Shown: one piece after another, positions 42,424 to 53,723 of the stretch | How positions within the stretch are numbered: the stretch's first letter is position 1 | Layout: each line of letters begins with the position of its first letter | NCBI GenBank assembly: GCA_963555705.1 | Contig: OY743176.1 | Location: 62,012,040-62,076,039 of the forward strand | DNA length: 64,000 nucleotides | Source of the DNA: Ligustrum vulgare | Lineage: Eukaryota > Streptophyta > Magnoliopsida > Lamiales > Oleaceae | Reading direction: 5' to 3' | The notes under the pieces: model-generated | Told to the model about the DNA's origin: nothing | Seen by the model: only the letters and a program-made list of their open reading frames with translations | Databases searched by the model: none | Position numbers and translations under genes: made by a program

Positions 42424-44808
42424 CTAATGAAGATTTAAAAGAGATTTTGTATGCCGTTGAAGGTAAGTGTTTAAGTTGTACCCCATGGATTCCATCATGC
42501 TTAAAAGTTCAAAGGCAAGAGCTGATTTCTCCTTGGAACAAAGAAGAGCTTGAAGCATATTGTTGCATATTCGTGGAAACAACCGATAACCTTTCTCCTT
42601 GGTATAGAGGAAAACTTTAAATGCTTCATCAAGTTTTCCTTCATGGCATAGGCCATGAATCAACATCACACAACTTGGGGCAGATACATTAACAAAAAAC
42701 TCCTGAAAAATTGAAAATATCTTATAAGCCTCCTCTACTCTAGATACTTGACATAATCCAATCAGCCAGATGTTATAAGGCGCTGAATCAAAATCTCTCA
42801 AATTGTTGTCCATTTCAAGCAACCCTCTAATAGCATTCTCCAATTCCCCTTTCTCAAAACATTTCTCGACCATATTGATTACTTCATTTTCCTGGCCATG
42901 TAGGCTCCTCAAGTACTTCAACCAAAGACTAAAAGCCACAGAAATCTTCCTCCTCCTGCAAGACCAAGTCATTAGTGATTTGTACACAGATGAGGTAGGC
43001 TTACATCCCTTCATAATCATTTCGTCGAAGTAATTAAATGCCTTCTGCTCCTGATCAATTCTTTGGAGGCCTTCAATGATCGTGCCATATGACACTGAAT
43101 CAGGGCTAAGGCCATTGAACTGGAGCATCTCGAAGAGTTTAAGAGCACCCTTAATTTGTCTAGCTTTGCACAAGCCATGGATCAGGATATTGTATGTCCT
43201 GATGTCTGGTATAACCCCACTATCACACAGTTGCATGAGTAGATTGTATGCTTCAAGAATCAACCCAGATTCACATAAGTTCTCCACCCTTTTCTGTAGG
43301 CTTGTACTATCATGAACAGGATCAGCACCTTGAGAAAGCCGAAGAAACAGACATGGCTTCTTCCCAATTTCCATTCCAGAAAACACATGTTTGGCTTCCT
43401 CAAGCTTACCAGCCTTACAGAGCCCGTCAATAAGAGCATTAAATGTTACAATAGAAGGAGAGCACCCATGTTTCTCCATGTTATTGAATATCTGTTGAGC
43501 CTCCCCCAGCAGACCATTCCTACATAAACCACAAATGAGGATAGTGTAAGTGCAAGTGCTGGGGAACTGATCATGCTGAGAAATCTCTAGTTGAAGTGAC
43601 CGAGCCCGGTCTAATAAACCCACATCACAAAACCCTTTGATCAATGCATTATAACACTGTGTATCTGGTGTGATACCTCTTGCCATCATATCTCTCAACA
43701 AATTCCATGCACTCTCCACCCTTCTCGCATCACTTAGCCCTCGTATCATAATAGTATATAACACAACATCTGGTCTTAACCCCAGCTCGAAAACCTTCCA
43801 AAACAATTCCTCCGCTTCACTAATCCTCTTGGCTCGAATCAAACCATTGATCAGATTACTGTACCCCTGTATCCCAATCACATAACCATCATTCCTAAAT
43901 GACTTCAAAAGAGTAAATACCTCGTCAATCCGACCAACCTTACAGAACCCATTGAGCAAAGCATTGTACATTATAATATCTGGACTTTGTCCCCTACTCT
44001 TCATCGAATAAAACAACCTATACGCATCATCCGTCCTCCTCGACTGACACAACTCAGACATGATAACCGTATGTGTAACCTTGCTAGGCAAGATTCCTCT
44101 CTCACTCATCTCATCGAGTAGCTTATGTGCATCCTGAGTTTTTCCACTCTTGCACAACCCATCAATCAAAATGGTAAATGTGGAGCAACTTAGCCTAAAA
44201 TTCGACTTCAACATCATGTTATAAACTGCCAAAGCCAACAAAATCACGTCTTTCTTAACCATAACATGTAATATAACATTATATGCATCTAAATTTGGCA
44301 TGCACTCATAATCCTTCATCCTACCAAACGTCTCCAATGCCTTTTCAGCCCTTTGCAACCTCCAATACCCTGAAATCAACACCACAAAAGCATCCGCAAA
44401 AATGGGTACCTTCTCATTCCTCATATCATCAAGAACACTCCAGCATAGATCAAATTCATTATTATTACCATTCTGAGCATTTGAAAACATCTCAACAATT
44501 AAATTATGTGCGAGGCCACTTCGAAGGAGCGGGCTCCTGAAAGCCCAGATGAAGAAGCGAAAGCAAACTCGCGGTTGTTGCTTCAGCTGGGCCTGCAGAA
44601 TGGAAACCACGATTTGCTTGTTGAGAAAAGGGCTTACCTTGTCGAGAGCCGGTTCCATTGGGTGGACTTCTCTGATGAGAGTGATGATCTCGTTGGCAAT
44701 GTTATGATTGTCAAGCGCATAGTTGGAATGCGAGGTGAAAGTGGTAAATGGAATAATGTATCGGGCTCTGATCGAACTTCCGATTGGAGTTTGAAGGAGT
44801 TTCTGCAT
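42424..44808 (-). CDS. P-class PPR protein, At1g79540-like, 794 aa
   Basis: Intact intronless gene for a pentatricopeptide repeat protein. PPR proteins bind organellar RNA one base per repeat and act in its processing, stability or translation. ATG at 44808 gives MQKLLQTPIGSSIRARYIIP, a start rich in hydroxyl and basic residues that suits a mitochondrial (possibly plastid) transit peptide. About 17 tandem 35-residue P-type motifs run from about residue 125 to 770 (for example TFTILIDGLCKSGKTQDAHK, MYNALLNGFCKVGRIDEVFT, VTFNALIDGLCKAGKLEEAK). No E, DYW or SMR domain follows; it ends KSLLNLH. The atypical block SVYKSLMTWSCRRRKISVAF and the gap after KKPCLFLRLSQG match At1g79540 as I remember it, which supports orthology. 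No frameshift or stop was seen. The opposite-strand ORFs are shadows. Confidence 0.95.
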   Translation of the reverse strand: MQKLLQTPIGSSIRARYIIPFTTFTSHSNYALDNHNIANEIITLIREVHPMEPALDKVSPFLNKQIVVSILQAQLKQQPRVCFRFFIWAFRSPLLRSGLAHNLIVEMFSNAQNGNNNEFDLCWSVLDDMRNEKVPIFADAFVVLISGYWRLQRAEKALETFGRMKDYECMPNLDAYNVILHVMVKKDVILLALAVYNMMLKSNFRLSCSTFTILIDGLCKSGKTQDAHKLLDEMSERGILPSKVTHTVIMSELCQSRRTDDAYRLFYSMKSRGQSPDIIMYNALLNGFCKVGRIDEVFTLLKSFRNDGYVIGIQGYSNLINGLIRAKRISEAEELFWKVFELGLRPDVVLYTIMIRGLSDARRVESAWNLLRDMMARGITPDTQCYNALIKGFCDVGLLDRARSLQLEISQHDQFPSTCTYTILICGLCRNGLLGEAQQIFNNMEKHGCSPSIVTFNALIDGLCKAGKLEEAKHVFSGMEIGKKPCLFLRLSQGADPVHDSTSLQKRVENLCESGLILEAYNLLMQLCDSGVIPDIRTYNILIHGLCKARQIKGALKLFEMLQFNGLSPDSVSYGTIIEGLQRIDQEQKAFNYFDEMIMKGCKPTSSVYKSLMTWSCRRRKISVAFSLWLKYLRSLHGQENEVINMVEKCFEKGELENAIRGLLEMDNNLRDFDSAPYNIWLIGLCQVSRVEEAYKIFSIFQEFFVNVSAPSCVMLIHGLCHEGKLDEAFKVFLYTKEKGYRLFPRICNNMLQALLCSKEKSALAFELLSMMESMGYNLNTYLQRHTKSLLNLH

Positions 44809-45442
44809 AATAGTAAGGATTTAGCTCCGTCGGTTTGGTCCTGCCTTCTTCTCTGGGGAGCGAAATTGGCACAGTAACAAGAATTCAAATTATAGTGGAG
44901 GAATAGCACCGTTAGGTCTGATTTTTGAAGGAATCTATTTGGTATTAGGATGCTGGTTCTTGTGGCATCAAAGGCCCGATTCCTAATGAAATTGTTAACC
45001 TGAGCAACCTGCAGAACTAGGAAAATAGAAAAGGTTGCAAAAGTTGAAAATTGATTGCAGTAATCGACAAACAGTGACCACTGGAAGGTTTGTGAGGCAA
45101 AGGTGAAGCTTCGATCGGTGGAAGTTACAGTTTACGGCGGCAGTCGGTGATTTTGGCCGGAGAAGAAAATCTGACCGAAGCTTAAATTTCAGATTCCGAC
45201 CAGTCTACTGCTCCGTTCAAAAATCTGATACCGGATTTGGATTTGTGAGGACGAGGAGCACCTTCTGTCACTTTCTAGATTTCCCAGCGGGAGATCCGGC
45301 ATGCGGCGATGTGGCAGTTCTCCGGTGAAAGTGTTGACAGAAAATCAATCATCTGAACTTTACTGCCTCAGTGAGAAAGATATTCTAGTATGTTATTTTT
45401 GTTTGTATTAGATGTAGTCATGTTTTCGCTTAATATTAAATA
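44809..45442 (-). promoter_or_regulatory. PPR 5' flank
   Basis: Presumed promoter and leader of the PPR gene, moderately GC-rich (GGCGGCAGTCGGTGATTTTGG near 45135) for this window. No clear TATA box can be fixed from sequence alone. It ends at the Helitron 3' terminus at 45443. Confidence 0.4.
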
Positions 45443-45856
45443 CTATTTCTTACCCGTGCGATGCACGACAACTGTAATTTCTATGAATGATTCCAAAAGA
45501 AAACATCATGACGTGCCAATAAATAATTCATAAATAATTTCATACAATATTAATAATGTCTATTCAATTTTGAAAGTTCGAAAAAATTGAATATAAGTGA
45601 AGTTCAGACAATAGAAATAGAACGCAAAAAATAAAATGTAAAATGTTAGATTAAAGCATTGGTGATAGATCCGTACATATTAGTGAAGTTCGGACAATGT
45701 TAGTGAAATTTACTATAGCCATTCAAACCCTATTAATCGTCCATAAAAATCTCATTACCATGATAAGTCTTGAGGAATCAGAACCAAAGTGCTTTTCAAT
45801 TTCTTCAGTCTTTCCAGCTGGCTTCTTAACCCCTAGATTGGATAAATAGTCAAAGC

Positions 45857-47140
45857 AAACACAAACAATATTAATGAATACTATCCCAATGTCAAGATGT
45901 GCTTATTACCCTAAAATCTTGATTGATATATATAACAGTCCACCAAATCAAATGCATACTCAAAATACAATAAATTCGAAAATAATACAGTTAAATGACA
46001 GCTCTTTAGTTGATGAACAAATCGAAACATACTATGGGCGGCGGCAAGTCAATTGTTCGGATTCGTCATGGATGTGGGTGGCGATATGTTAGCTTTTGCA
46101 AAATGGACTTCGAAAATGGGATGAGCAGGTCGGGCTGAAGATTATGTCCGGAAACGCCTCGCCGGACCGCCGCCGCGGCCGGAAAAAGCACCAGTCGCCG
46201 GAGACCGGAAAATGCCAAAAAACACAGGAAGCTTCTCCTCCTCGTCACGAACCCAACGGTGGTGACTGTTTCGCGATTGGAGCTCCCGTTTGGCCGGAAT
46301 CGCGATTTTTCAATCTGCCAGCATTATCTTCTTCGGTGAATAACTTCTGTTTCAATCGTCGGATCGCCCCAAAATTTTAGGCGAGTCTTCTCCTTGAAGA
46401 GCCCGTTCTGATGGCGGTGGCCGATCGTAGATCGGAGTTCTGGATCGGCCGGAATGTCACTTTTTCAGTCAGGTCAGAAAATGGAAAAACTGGACAGATT
46501 CAAACACAAACAATATTAATGAATACTATCCCAATGTCAAGATTTGCTTATTACCCTAAAATCTTGATTGATATATATAACAGTCCACCAAATCAAATGC
46601 ATACTCAAAATACAATAAATTCGAAAATAATACAGTTAAATGACAACTTTTTAGTTAATGAACAAATCGAAACTTACTATGGGTAGCGGCAAGTCAATTG
46701 GTCGGATTCGTCATGGATGTGGGCGGCGATATGTTAGCTTTTGCAAAATGGACTTCGGAAATGGGATGAGCAGGTCGGGCTGAAGATTCTGTCCGGAAAC
46801 GCCTCGCCGGACCGCCGCCGCCGCCGGAAAAAGCACCAGTCGCCGGAGACCGGAAAATGCCAAAAAACACAGGAAGCTTCTCCTCCTCGTCACGAACCCA
46901 ACGGTGGTGACCGTTTCGCGATTGGAGCTCCCGTTTGGCCGGAATCGCGATTTTTCAGTCCGCCAGCATTATCTTCTCCGGTGAATAACTTCTGTTTCAA
47001 CCGTCGGATCGCCCCAAAATTTTAGGCGAGTCTTCTCCTTGAAGAGCCCGTTCTGATGGCGGTGGCCGATCGTAGATCGGAGTTCTGGATCGGCCGGAAT
47101 GTCACTTTTTCATTCCGGTCAGAAAATGGAAAAACTGGCT
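45857..47140. repeat. 645-bp tandem duplication inside the Helitron
   Basis: CAAACACAAACAATATTAAT occurs at 45857 and 46501, and the copies run in parallel to GGAAAAACTGG at 46492 and 47136 with scattered substitutions. Both preserve overlapping plus (94-codon) and minus (60-codon) ORFs in the GC-rich part, but neither shows a known domain. Confidence 0.95.
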
Positions 47141-47199
47141 TCTTTTCAGATTCTGTAACTTTTCAGATTTTGTGATTTTCAAATTTTGAATTTTAGTCA

Positions 47200-47291
47200 A
47201 ATTTGATATTTGAAGTGGACCTACTTTATTAGTCTTCCCCAGCAAGTTTGATATTTGAAGTTGACCTACTTTATTAGTCATCCCCAGCAAG
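47200..47291. repeat. 46-bp tandem repeat near the Helitron 5' end
   Basis: GATATTTGAAGTGGACCTAC and GATATTTGAAGTTGACCTAC, each followed by TTTATTAGTC.TCCCCAGCAAG. Confidence 0.9.
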
Positions 47292-47370
47292 CTTCACATG
47301 GGCGGGAATTTAAGCCAAACTTTGAGCGGGAATTTTTGCTGGACTTAGCTCCTTTTATATAATATATAGA

Positions 47371-47726
47371 TTTCACTTCAACATATATATTCTTATTTAA
47401 TGTACATTGATACAATACACATCAATTACTTAATTATTACATTTTCAATTTTTTTTAAAAACGAAATAAATTTACTTAAAACAATAAATAAGGAATAAAT
47501 GATATAAATAAAAAATATTAATAAAATTTAATACCCTAACTATACTAACTACCATTTCTTAATTCGTGTGAAAATAACTATAAGACTATCTTATCGGGAA
47601 CTAAAATTCTAATGATAAAAAGATGAAAAAAAATATTTAAATAAGTGATAAAAATAATAAAAAAGTGGCAGTCAACTTTTCAAAAATGTATGAATATTAC
47701 AAAATTTGAAAAAAGTGGCATGCAAG
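47371..47726. repeat. Left part of the AAGTGGCA repeat block
   Basis: AT-rich DNA with AAAAAGTGGCA units (47661, 47712), the same family as the block at 53724-54920. No gene. Confidence 0.6.
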
Positions 47727-48263
47727 TAGGGGTGGTCATGAACCCATCCAATTCGCTAAAATCGTTTAAACAAACCCAACTCGATCGGTTTGAGTCGATT
47801 TTTTATGAAAATCGGGTTGAATTGGATTCTACAAAAAAAAAAAAAAAATTGGTCGGATTGGGTTGGGTTGGGTTATGGGTTGAGTGAAAAACCCAACCCA
47901 ATAAAAATTTTCAAAAAATAGGACCATTTAAATTTTAAGAATCTCAAGCATATTTTATAATTTAGATGAAATTCGAATGTGGTTTAAATATATTTTAGTT
48001 TTATTAGTAAGTATTCAATTTATTATATTCGAGCTTATTGTATTGTACATTATTGATTTGAGTTATTAGTTGATTTATTGGCTTAATTTTTTAAATTTCA
48101 AGATTTTTTGCTAATTTGATCAAAGCTCGAACCACCCAATCCAATCCAACTCGACCGAAACTTGATTGGGTTGGGTTGGGTTGATTTTTTATCAACCCGA
48201 CCATAATGGGTTGGATTCGGGTTGGGCAAAAAACCGATTCAACTCAACCCACGCTCACCCCTA
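47727..48263. mobile_element. 537-bp hAT-type MITE
   Basis: TAGGGGTGGTCATGAACCCA at the left and CGCTCACCCCTA at the right (inverted TAGGGGTG), with the exact 8-bp duplication CATGCAAG at 47719-47726 and 48264-48271. Both subterminal regions carry GGGTTGGGTTGGGTT / AACCCAACCCA blocks, so single strands could fold extensively. No coding capacity. An 8-bp TSD and TAGGGGTG ends place it with hAT-derived MITEs. Confidence 0.92.
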
Positions 48264-48350
48264 CATGCAAGCAGAAAAAGTGACACATTATCACTTTTTA
48301 ATTTAAAAAGTGGCATTGTGTCACATTTTTAGTATAATGATAACTAGAAA
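48264..48350. repeat. AAGTGGCA repeat block between MITE and Helitron
   Basis: AAAAAGTGACACATTATCAC and AAAAAGTGGCATTGTGTCAC. Continues the block on either side of the insertions. Confidence 0.7.
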
Positions 48351-51300
48351 TCGTATTCTTGCGATGCATGGAAGATATAGTTGATAATAATTATTTATTG
48401 AATAAGTTGTAAAAACACAATGTCCGACATAACTTGTGCATTTATATCTAGTGAAAAATACTTAGAAAAGTAAAACATAAAATTGCAACTTGTGTATTTT
48501 TTTAACAGCTAATTGTTCCTTCAGTCATTCTCTAGTTTTTTTAGTCTATTCAGACGAAGTAAGATATGAACATGTGATCTATTCCGTACTTTACAATTTT
48601 GATTTGATAACTGAAGTCGAGCTTACGATTTTTTTATTTTTAAAAGTTGAAATGTTTACAATTTTCAAATCATAAAATGAAATAAAGATGCAAATAGACA
48701 TTTACAGATTTAATTTATTGACTCCCAGTATAGTACTATAAGAATTTGTACTAATTATCTTAATGCAATTATTGATATTTAAATATATTAAAAAATATAT
48801 TTCATTTCATTACATGTAAAAAAGCAAATACATTGCGAACAAAATTTACCAAACATTTTAAAAAACAAAAAATTGTTAAAACTTAAATTAAATGTTGCAA
48901 TTTGTTAAACTTACATTTGACAAACTTATACGCGGTCATATATTTAAATGAATGTAACAAATAAATATTATGAAATACAAAATTTAATTAAATTTTATTG
49001 AATAAATATTACAAATATAATTAACTTTAGATATAAAAAAATATATATACATCTTAATTTATAAATGGTGATTTAGCCCACAAGCCATAAGACTTTATCA
49101 CTTATTCGCATAAAATTGATTCTTCAAAAATAATTTTTTTTCAATGTTCATTCTCAACTACACATTTTTTAAAATTCTTTTTTTTTTTTTTTTTTTTGTG
49201 AGAATCTATTTTTACCCTCTGGTTTAGGTTTACGATTTTTGTCATCTCTCCCCGTCGACGATCATTCTCTGTTGATCCTTTTTTTCCTTTGTTTTCTCGT
49301 GTATATCTATTTATTTATTTTTACCTGGTTTTGAGTTTGTATTGTGTTTGTATTGTGTGATTGAAGTAGGTTGTTTAATGTTTAATGACGTGATTCTTGA
49401 AAATTCAAGTTCAGTGAAAGAATTCTTAGCTATGGCAATGGGGGGGGTTTGTGTCTTTTATTTATTTTATTTTTTTAACGCAATAATCTGATATGATTTG
49501 TGGTAAACTTTTACTTTGTTTCGTTGCAATAAGGTTTTTTGTTATCTTTAATGTTAGACGTGTTTTGTTCTAGTAAGGTTTTTTTGGCTCAATGTTAGAC
49601 GTGTTTCTTTTTTTATATATATATTTTTGGTTCTTTTCAGCAGTGTGCCACTAAATAACATAATTTTGGTTCTTTCCAGCATTGTGCTACTGAATAACAT
49701 ATTTTTGTTCATTTCTTTTTAGATCATATTTTAATGTTACTTTTACTAATTCAGCAGTTAATATGGATAATAATTATTTTCTTGTGAAGTTCTGTCAAAC
49801 CTGGTGGTCACAGTTGATTGCTCTATAATTTTCATCTCTTGTGAATGGTGTGTTTGTGTTCAAATTTCTATAGTTATCTCTCGGGTTTGAATCTTGAGTC
49901 CTTGATGGTGAAATCTCACCGATAATTGGATAGCTATAGGGCCTTCTCTCTGTAAATTTACTACTATCTTTGAATCTTTGTTCGTCTGTTTCATAATAAT
50001 TCTTGTGAGTTTTGAATAAAGATGAAATTGTGAGTTTTGAATGAAGATGAAATTTTTGTTTCTATTTTTTATATAATAGTGAGGCCACTTGATGAAATTG
50101 GTGATTGCTCATCTTCGACTTTTGAGAAGCTTGTAAGTTAATGTTTTTTGTTCAACCAATATAGATTTACATTTGTTTATCCCTAATTATGATGATCTTT
50201 AATTATTTTGAAGATGATTTTAATTCTCTTATCATGAGGGTTTTTCGTTCAATTTTCTACATGGAGACATTCCCTTTTCCATTTCAAGGTTGAAGCAGCT
50301 AGGGAGCTTGTGAGTTTTTGCTTCCCGAGTGTTACTATCATTTTTTAAAGTTAGTATGTTCGTTTCTATTGTAATCAATTTTTCACTGTTCAAGCTTGTA
50401 CGACTAATTTGTCATAGTTCTTTTCATCAGTATTTTGAAACATAACCAGTTAATTGATCCAATTCATTCAACGCTGTCTCAAAGATCAGAATTTTGAAAA
50501 TAGGGCATGACTTATCATAATTGTTCTTTACTTGATTTCAATGCTCTCCATATTACAAATTAGACGTTTCATCCATAACATACAATTTTATCTCTCTAGA
50601 TTTAAAAATGTATTTTTATGGTACCATAGTCGTTCAATTATTAATGCTTAATTACTATCTTTCCATTCATTTTAAATTTCTGATTCTAAGCTCATTTTAT
50701 TGTCCCCTATATTTTAATTTCGGGTCTTATGGGCAATTCGCGTACATGTTAACAATCTCTATGTTAATGTATTTCACGTCACATATTTTGGATAAAGTAA
50801 TTCCCTTCCCTCATATTTTGCTGATGACTTACCAAAGAATGTCTTGACACACTTGAATCAGGGTTCTTGAGTCCTCATTTTATTTTTTTTCTTTTCATTC
50901 TCTTTGATTTTTCTCTCTTTTTTGTATTTTGATGCTATTGATTTTGAGTTTCTATAGGAAATTATAGTGCAATTTAGCTCTTATTTGTATTTTATTATTA
51001 CTTATCTAGATTTTAATCCACCTTCATCTATAAATAGATTGACCAAACTAAGTTAACCATTTGACTTTTGAAAAAAGCGTGGAGAGGTGGTTTGTCTATT
51101 AGACAAGAAATCTTCGCATTTTTTATATTTCATTTTCAACATGAGGATAAAGTGCCATGTTCATGAAAATTTTAAGCAAAAAATTGTGGAACATTGACTG
51201 TTTGCTTGGAATAGCCCCTCTAAACTAGACTGGCAACCTGAATGCATAATTTTCAATTTTTTTTTTCGTTTACTTGAAACATATGGAATTCACTATTTGG

Positions 51301-52093
51301 AATAATCAGGTATGTGACTTCTGAAGCAGCTTGGCTAAATTGTGCTATCAGTAAAAGTAGCTGGACAATTTAATGGTAGAAAAACTAAAGAGAAATGGAA
51401 TTTGATTTTATCTAATTTCACTGCAAAGGTTTATGTCTAGCCCAGTTTATATTTGGTTATTGTGAATATTTCTCTAGCAATAAATGAAAGAAAATAGGAG
51501 TAGAATAAGAATTTGAGTAAATGCATAAAAGCTTTAGTCTCTGTTCATGTAAAATAATTGTTTCCTTGTTAAAAAAAATAAAAAAACCATTTAGTTTAGC
51601 ATTCCAATCAAGTGAAAATTACTCACTTCTTTGCAAAGAAATATGTATTGTTACTGCATAATAATATTACACTCATACCTAAGTTCACTGACTTTTTCCT
51701 CTTCCTGAATTTCAGGTACTTCTTTGCCATAGAAATATTGTACCATACCACTCTTTACTGCAGAACCTGGAGCTTTTCACTGTGAAATATCTATGTCAGA
51801 TAGTGATGTTTAGTCCAAATTCAACATTTTAGGTACAATGATTTCTTCTATTCTCAAGTCTACATGATATATAAATAAGCTTTTAACCTTATTAACTACT
51901 GTACAACTTCTACAACTACCATTCACAAAAAAATAGAGAAAATACTAAACAATTTCGGTAATATCAAGATCTTTTTCATCATAAAAAATGTGAACATTCT
52001 TTTTCCCGTACTTTTGTTTTCTGTATATTTTTTCATTTTCTGGTCTAATTCCAATGTGATTATAATAATAAAAAAAAATTATCTCCATTTCAG

Positions 52094-52241
52094 CACAATC
52101 GGCTAGAAATATAAATTCATCCTAGAAGTCTACCTAGGCCAAATTGAATGGACTGTCAAAGTTATTGCAGCTGAAAAAAGTTCAACGAAAACAACTTGTG
52201 GTAGCTCTAAATACCTCAAGATGGTGTTAATTGATACAGAG
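52094..52241 (+). pseudogene. RPA70-like OB-fold exon fragment
   Basis: After a TTTCAG acceptor, the frame in the second half of this stretch reads VYLGQIEWTVKVIAAEKSST then SSKYLKMVLIDTE and ends at a GT donor. This W-x-V-K-V...EKS...K-x-V-L-x-D-x-E pattern resembles the first OB fold of plant RPA70-like proteins. RPA-like genes are known cargo of plant Helitrons. Upstream in the same stretch a stop (AAATATAA) limits the frame, and no companion exons were found, so it is a fragment. Alternative: an unrelated chance ORF; the splice-site bounding argues against that. Confidence 0.55.
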
Positions 52242-53695
52242 GTATATTCTTTCCAGCACAAAACTTGAATCCCAGATGTTATATAAATATATTACTTGGC
52301 ATATTTTCTCTCACAGCACATGACTCAAGTTTAGTCTTGCTAAGATTTCAGTTGTGGCAAAATATTGCTCCCGTGGAAGCCCACCTCTGAGGGTAAGAAG
52401 TGATGTTTTATAATTATTAGAGCTGACATGAAACTTCTCATGTCTATATTTTAATACTTAACCATGCTCCTGGACTAGCCAACATGTATTTTTTTCCCAT
52501 TAATTGGATTTCGAGAACTGAGAGTCGTTCATAAGGAGCCTAGATGAGTAAGTTAGACTCATTTCACTTGCTTCATTATGCATGGTTTACAATTTGGAAT
52601 ATGGATAATTGAATATTCAATTATGTTTATTCTTGTAGTTTGTATAGTTACTCTTTTCTATTGATTTGGCCCTTGATGATTATAAATATTTGTGGAATGT
52701 GTTCTATTTGCAATCATGGCATATTCGTGTTCATGTATTTCACTACATGATCACTAAGATGACATGTTGCAGTTGGGAGTTACATATTCAGATTTTAATG
52801 ATCAGGTGATGTGGAAATGATTATAAATCTCTAGTGAATGGTAAGAAGTTATACTGAAAAAGAAATGAAATAAAAAATTATTTTCCTATATGCTACCTTT
52901 ATGTATTTACTCAAAAAAAAAAAAAAAAAAAACATAATCTTTTCTGCTGAATGTCTTAAATTCATCATGCAGTTCTTTTAGTCCAATTAATTAAATTATA
53001 AACAAATATACCAAAATTAGTATTTATTATTTTACACCCACCTAATTGTATCTTATTATCAAGTATAGGACAAAAAAGCCTCCAAACTCAATGTTTTATA
53101 TTTTGGAAGCTCTAGATTTGTAAGCTTTATTATACTGTATAGGTGTTGTGCTTTAGTAAATACCTTCACACTAGTTTGAACATCAAAAAAACCTTTTGCG
53201 ATTCTGTTAACTTTCTTGCTGTAATGAATGAAAAATATTAGAATCACTTGTATTGTAAATATAAATTTTGTTAATGGGAATATCTCTACTTCTCTAACCT
53301 TTTTGTTATTAGTACTTAATTGTTTTTTATAACCTATGTATAATGTTAAATGGTCATTCTTTACTTTTCAGTTTTGCACTTTTACCTTCACGTTTACATT
53401 TTTAAGTCTCTTTCATATCCTACAGATTCCCAGTTCAATTTTCAAGTTGTATAATTTATCATTTTATAGTACTCCAATATAAATATTCAATTCTATTTTA
53501 AAATAATGTTTCCCCATTTTCTTTAAAATCACGACATGAATTTTAGAACACAAATAATCTTGTGAATAAAACTATATAGCCAAGTACATCTACTTAATCT
53601 TAACATTAATTATTATTTATGTTCTAATAACATCTTTCTCTTTTTTTTTCTTTTTTTCCCCAATGCTATGCGAATTATCACAAATATATATACTC

Positions 53696-53723
53696 ACGTG
53701 CAACGCACGTACTGTTCTACTAG
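53696..53723 (+). other. Helitron 3' terminus (hairpin + CTAG)
   Basis: Stem ACGTGC/GCACGT with loop AAC, ten bases, then CTAG and a flanking T. Confidence 0.8.

Larger units (their letters stand above)
45443..47370 (-). mobile_element. Non-autonomous Helitron, 1.9 kb
   Basis: Read on minus it starts TCTATATATTATATAAAAGG at 47370 after a flanking A, the usual plant Helitron 5' end. It ends with the hairpin-bearing CGTGCATCGCACGGGTAAGA and ATAG at 45443 before a flanking T. Insertion between A and T without target duplication fits rolling-circle elements. The final tetranucleotide is ATAG rather than CTAG, a one-base departure from the consensus. The interior contains a 645-bp tandem duplication with a GC-rich CCGGAGACCGG segment that looks like captured genic DNA. 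No Rep/helicase. Confidence 0.75.
48351..53723 (+). mobile_element. Helitron candidate with an RPA-like exon, 5.4 kb
   Basis: The right end has the Helitron 3' signature: hairpin ACGTGCAACGCACGT (53696-53710), a short spacer and CTAG at 53720-53723, followed by T. The left boundary is placed at A|TC (48350/48351, TCGTATTCTTGCGATGC), because the AAGTGGCA repeat family breaks off there and resumes right after 53723. The interior is AT-rich, intron-like DNA with one recognisable RPA-like exon (52094-52241). No Rep/helicase seen. The right end is well supported; the left end could instead be the CTAG end (48344) of a reverse Helitron. Confidence 0.6.

Noticed and set aside
42803..44877. Plus-strand ORFs across the PPR gene
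   Set aside because: Shadows of the 794-codon PPR reading frame.
46096..47025. Two conserved 94-codon ORFs (and minus 60-codon shadows) in the Helitron duplication
   Set aside because: Conservation is explained by the recent tandem duplication; no known domain, and both strands are open because of GC-rich composition.
48344..48347. CTAG as the 3' end of a reverse-oriented Helitron
   Set aside because: The preceding hairpin on minus is poor, and the flanking repeat block fits better with one plus-oriented element ending at 53723; kept only as an alternative.
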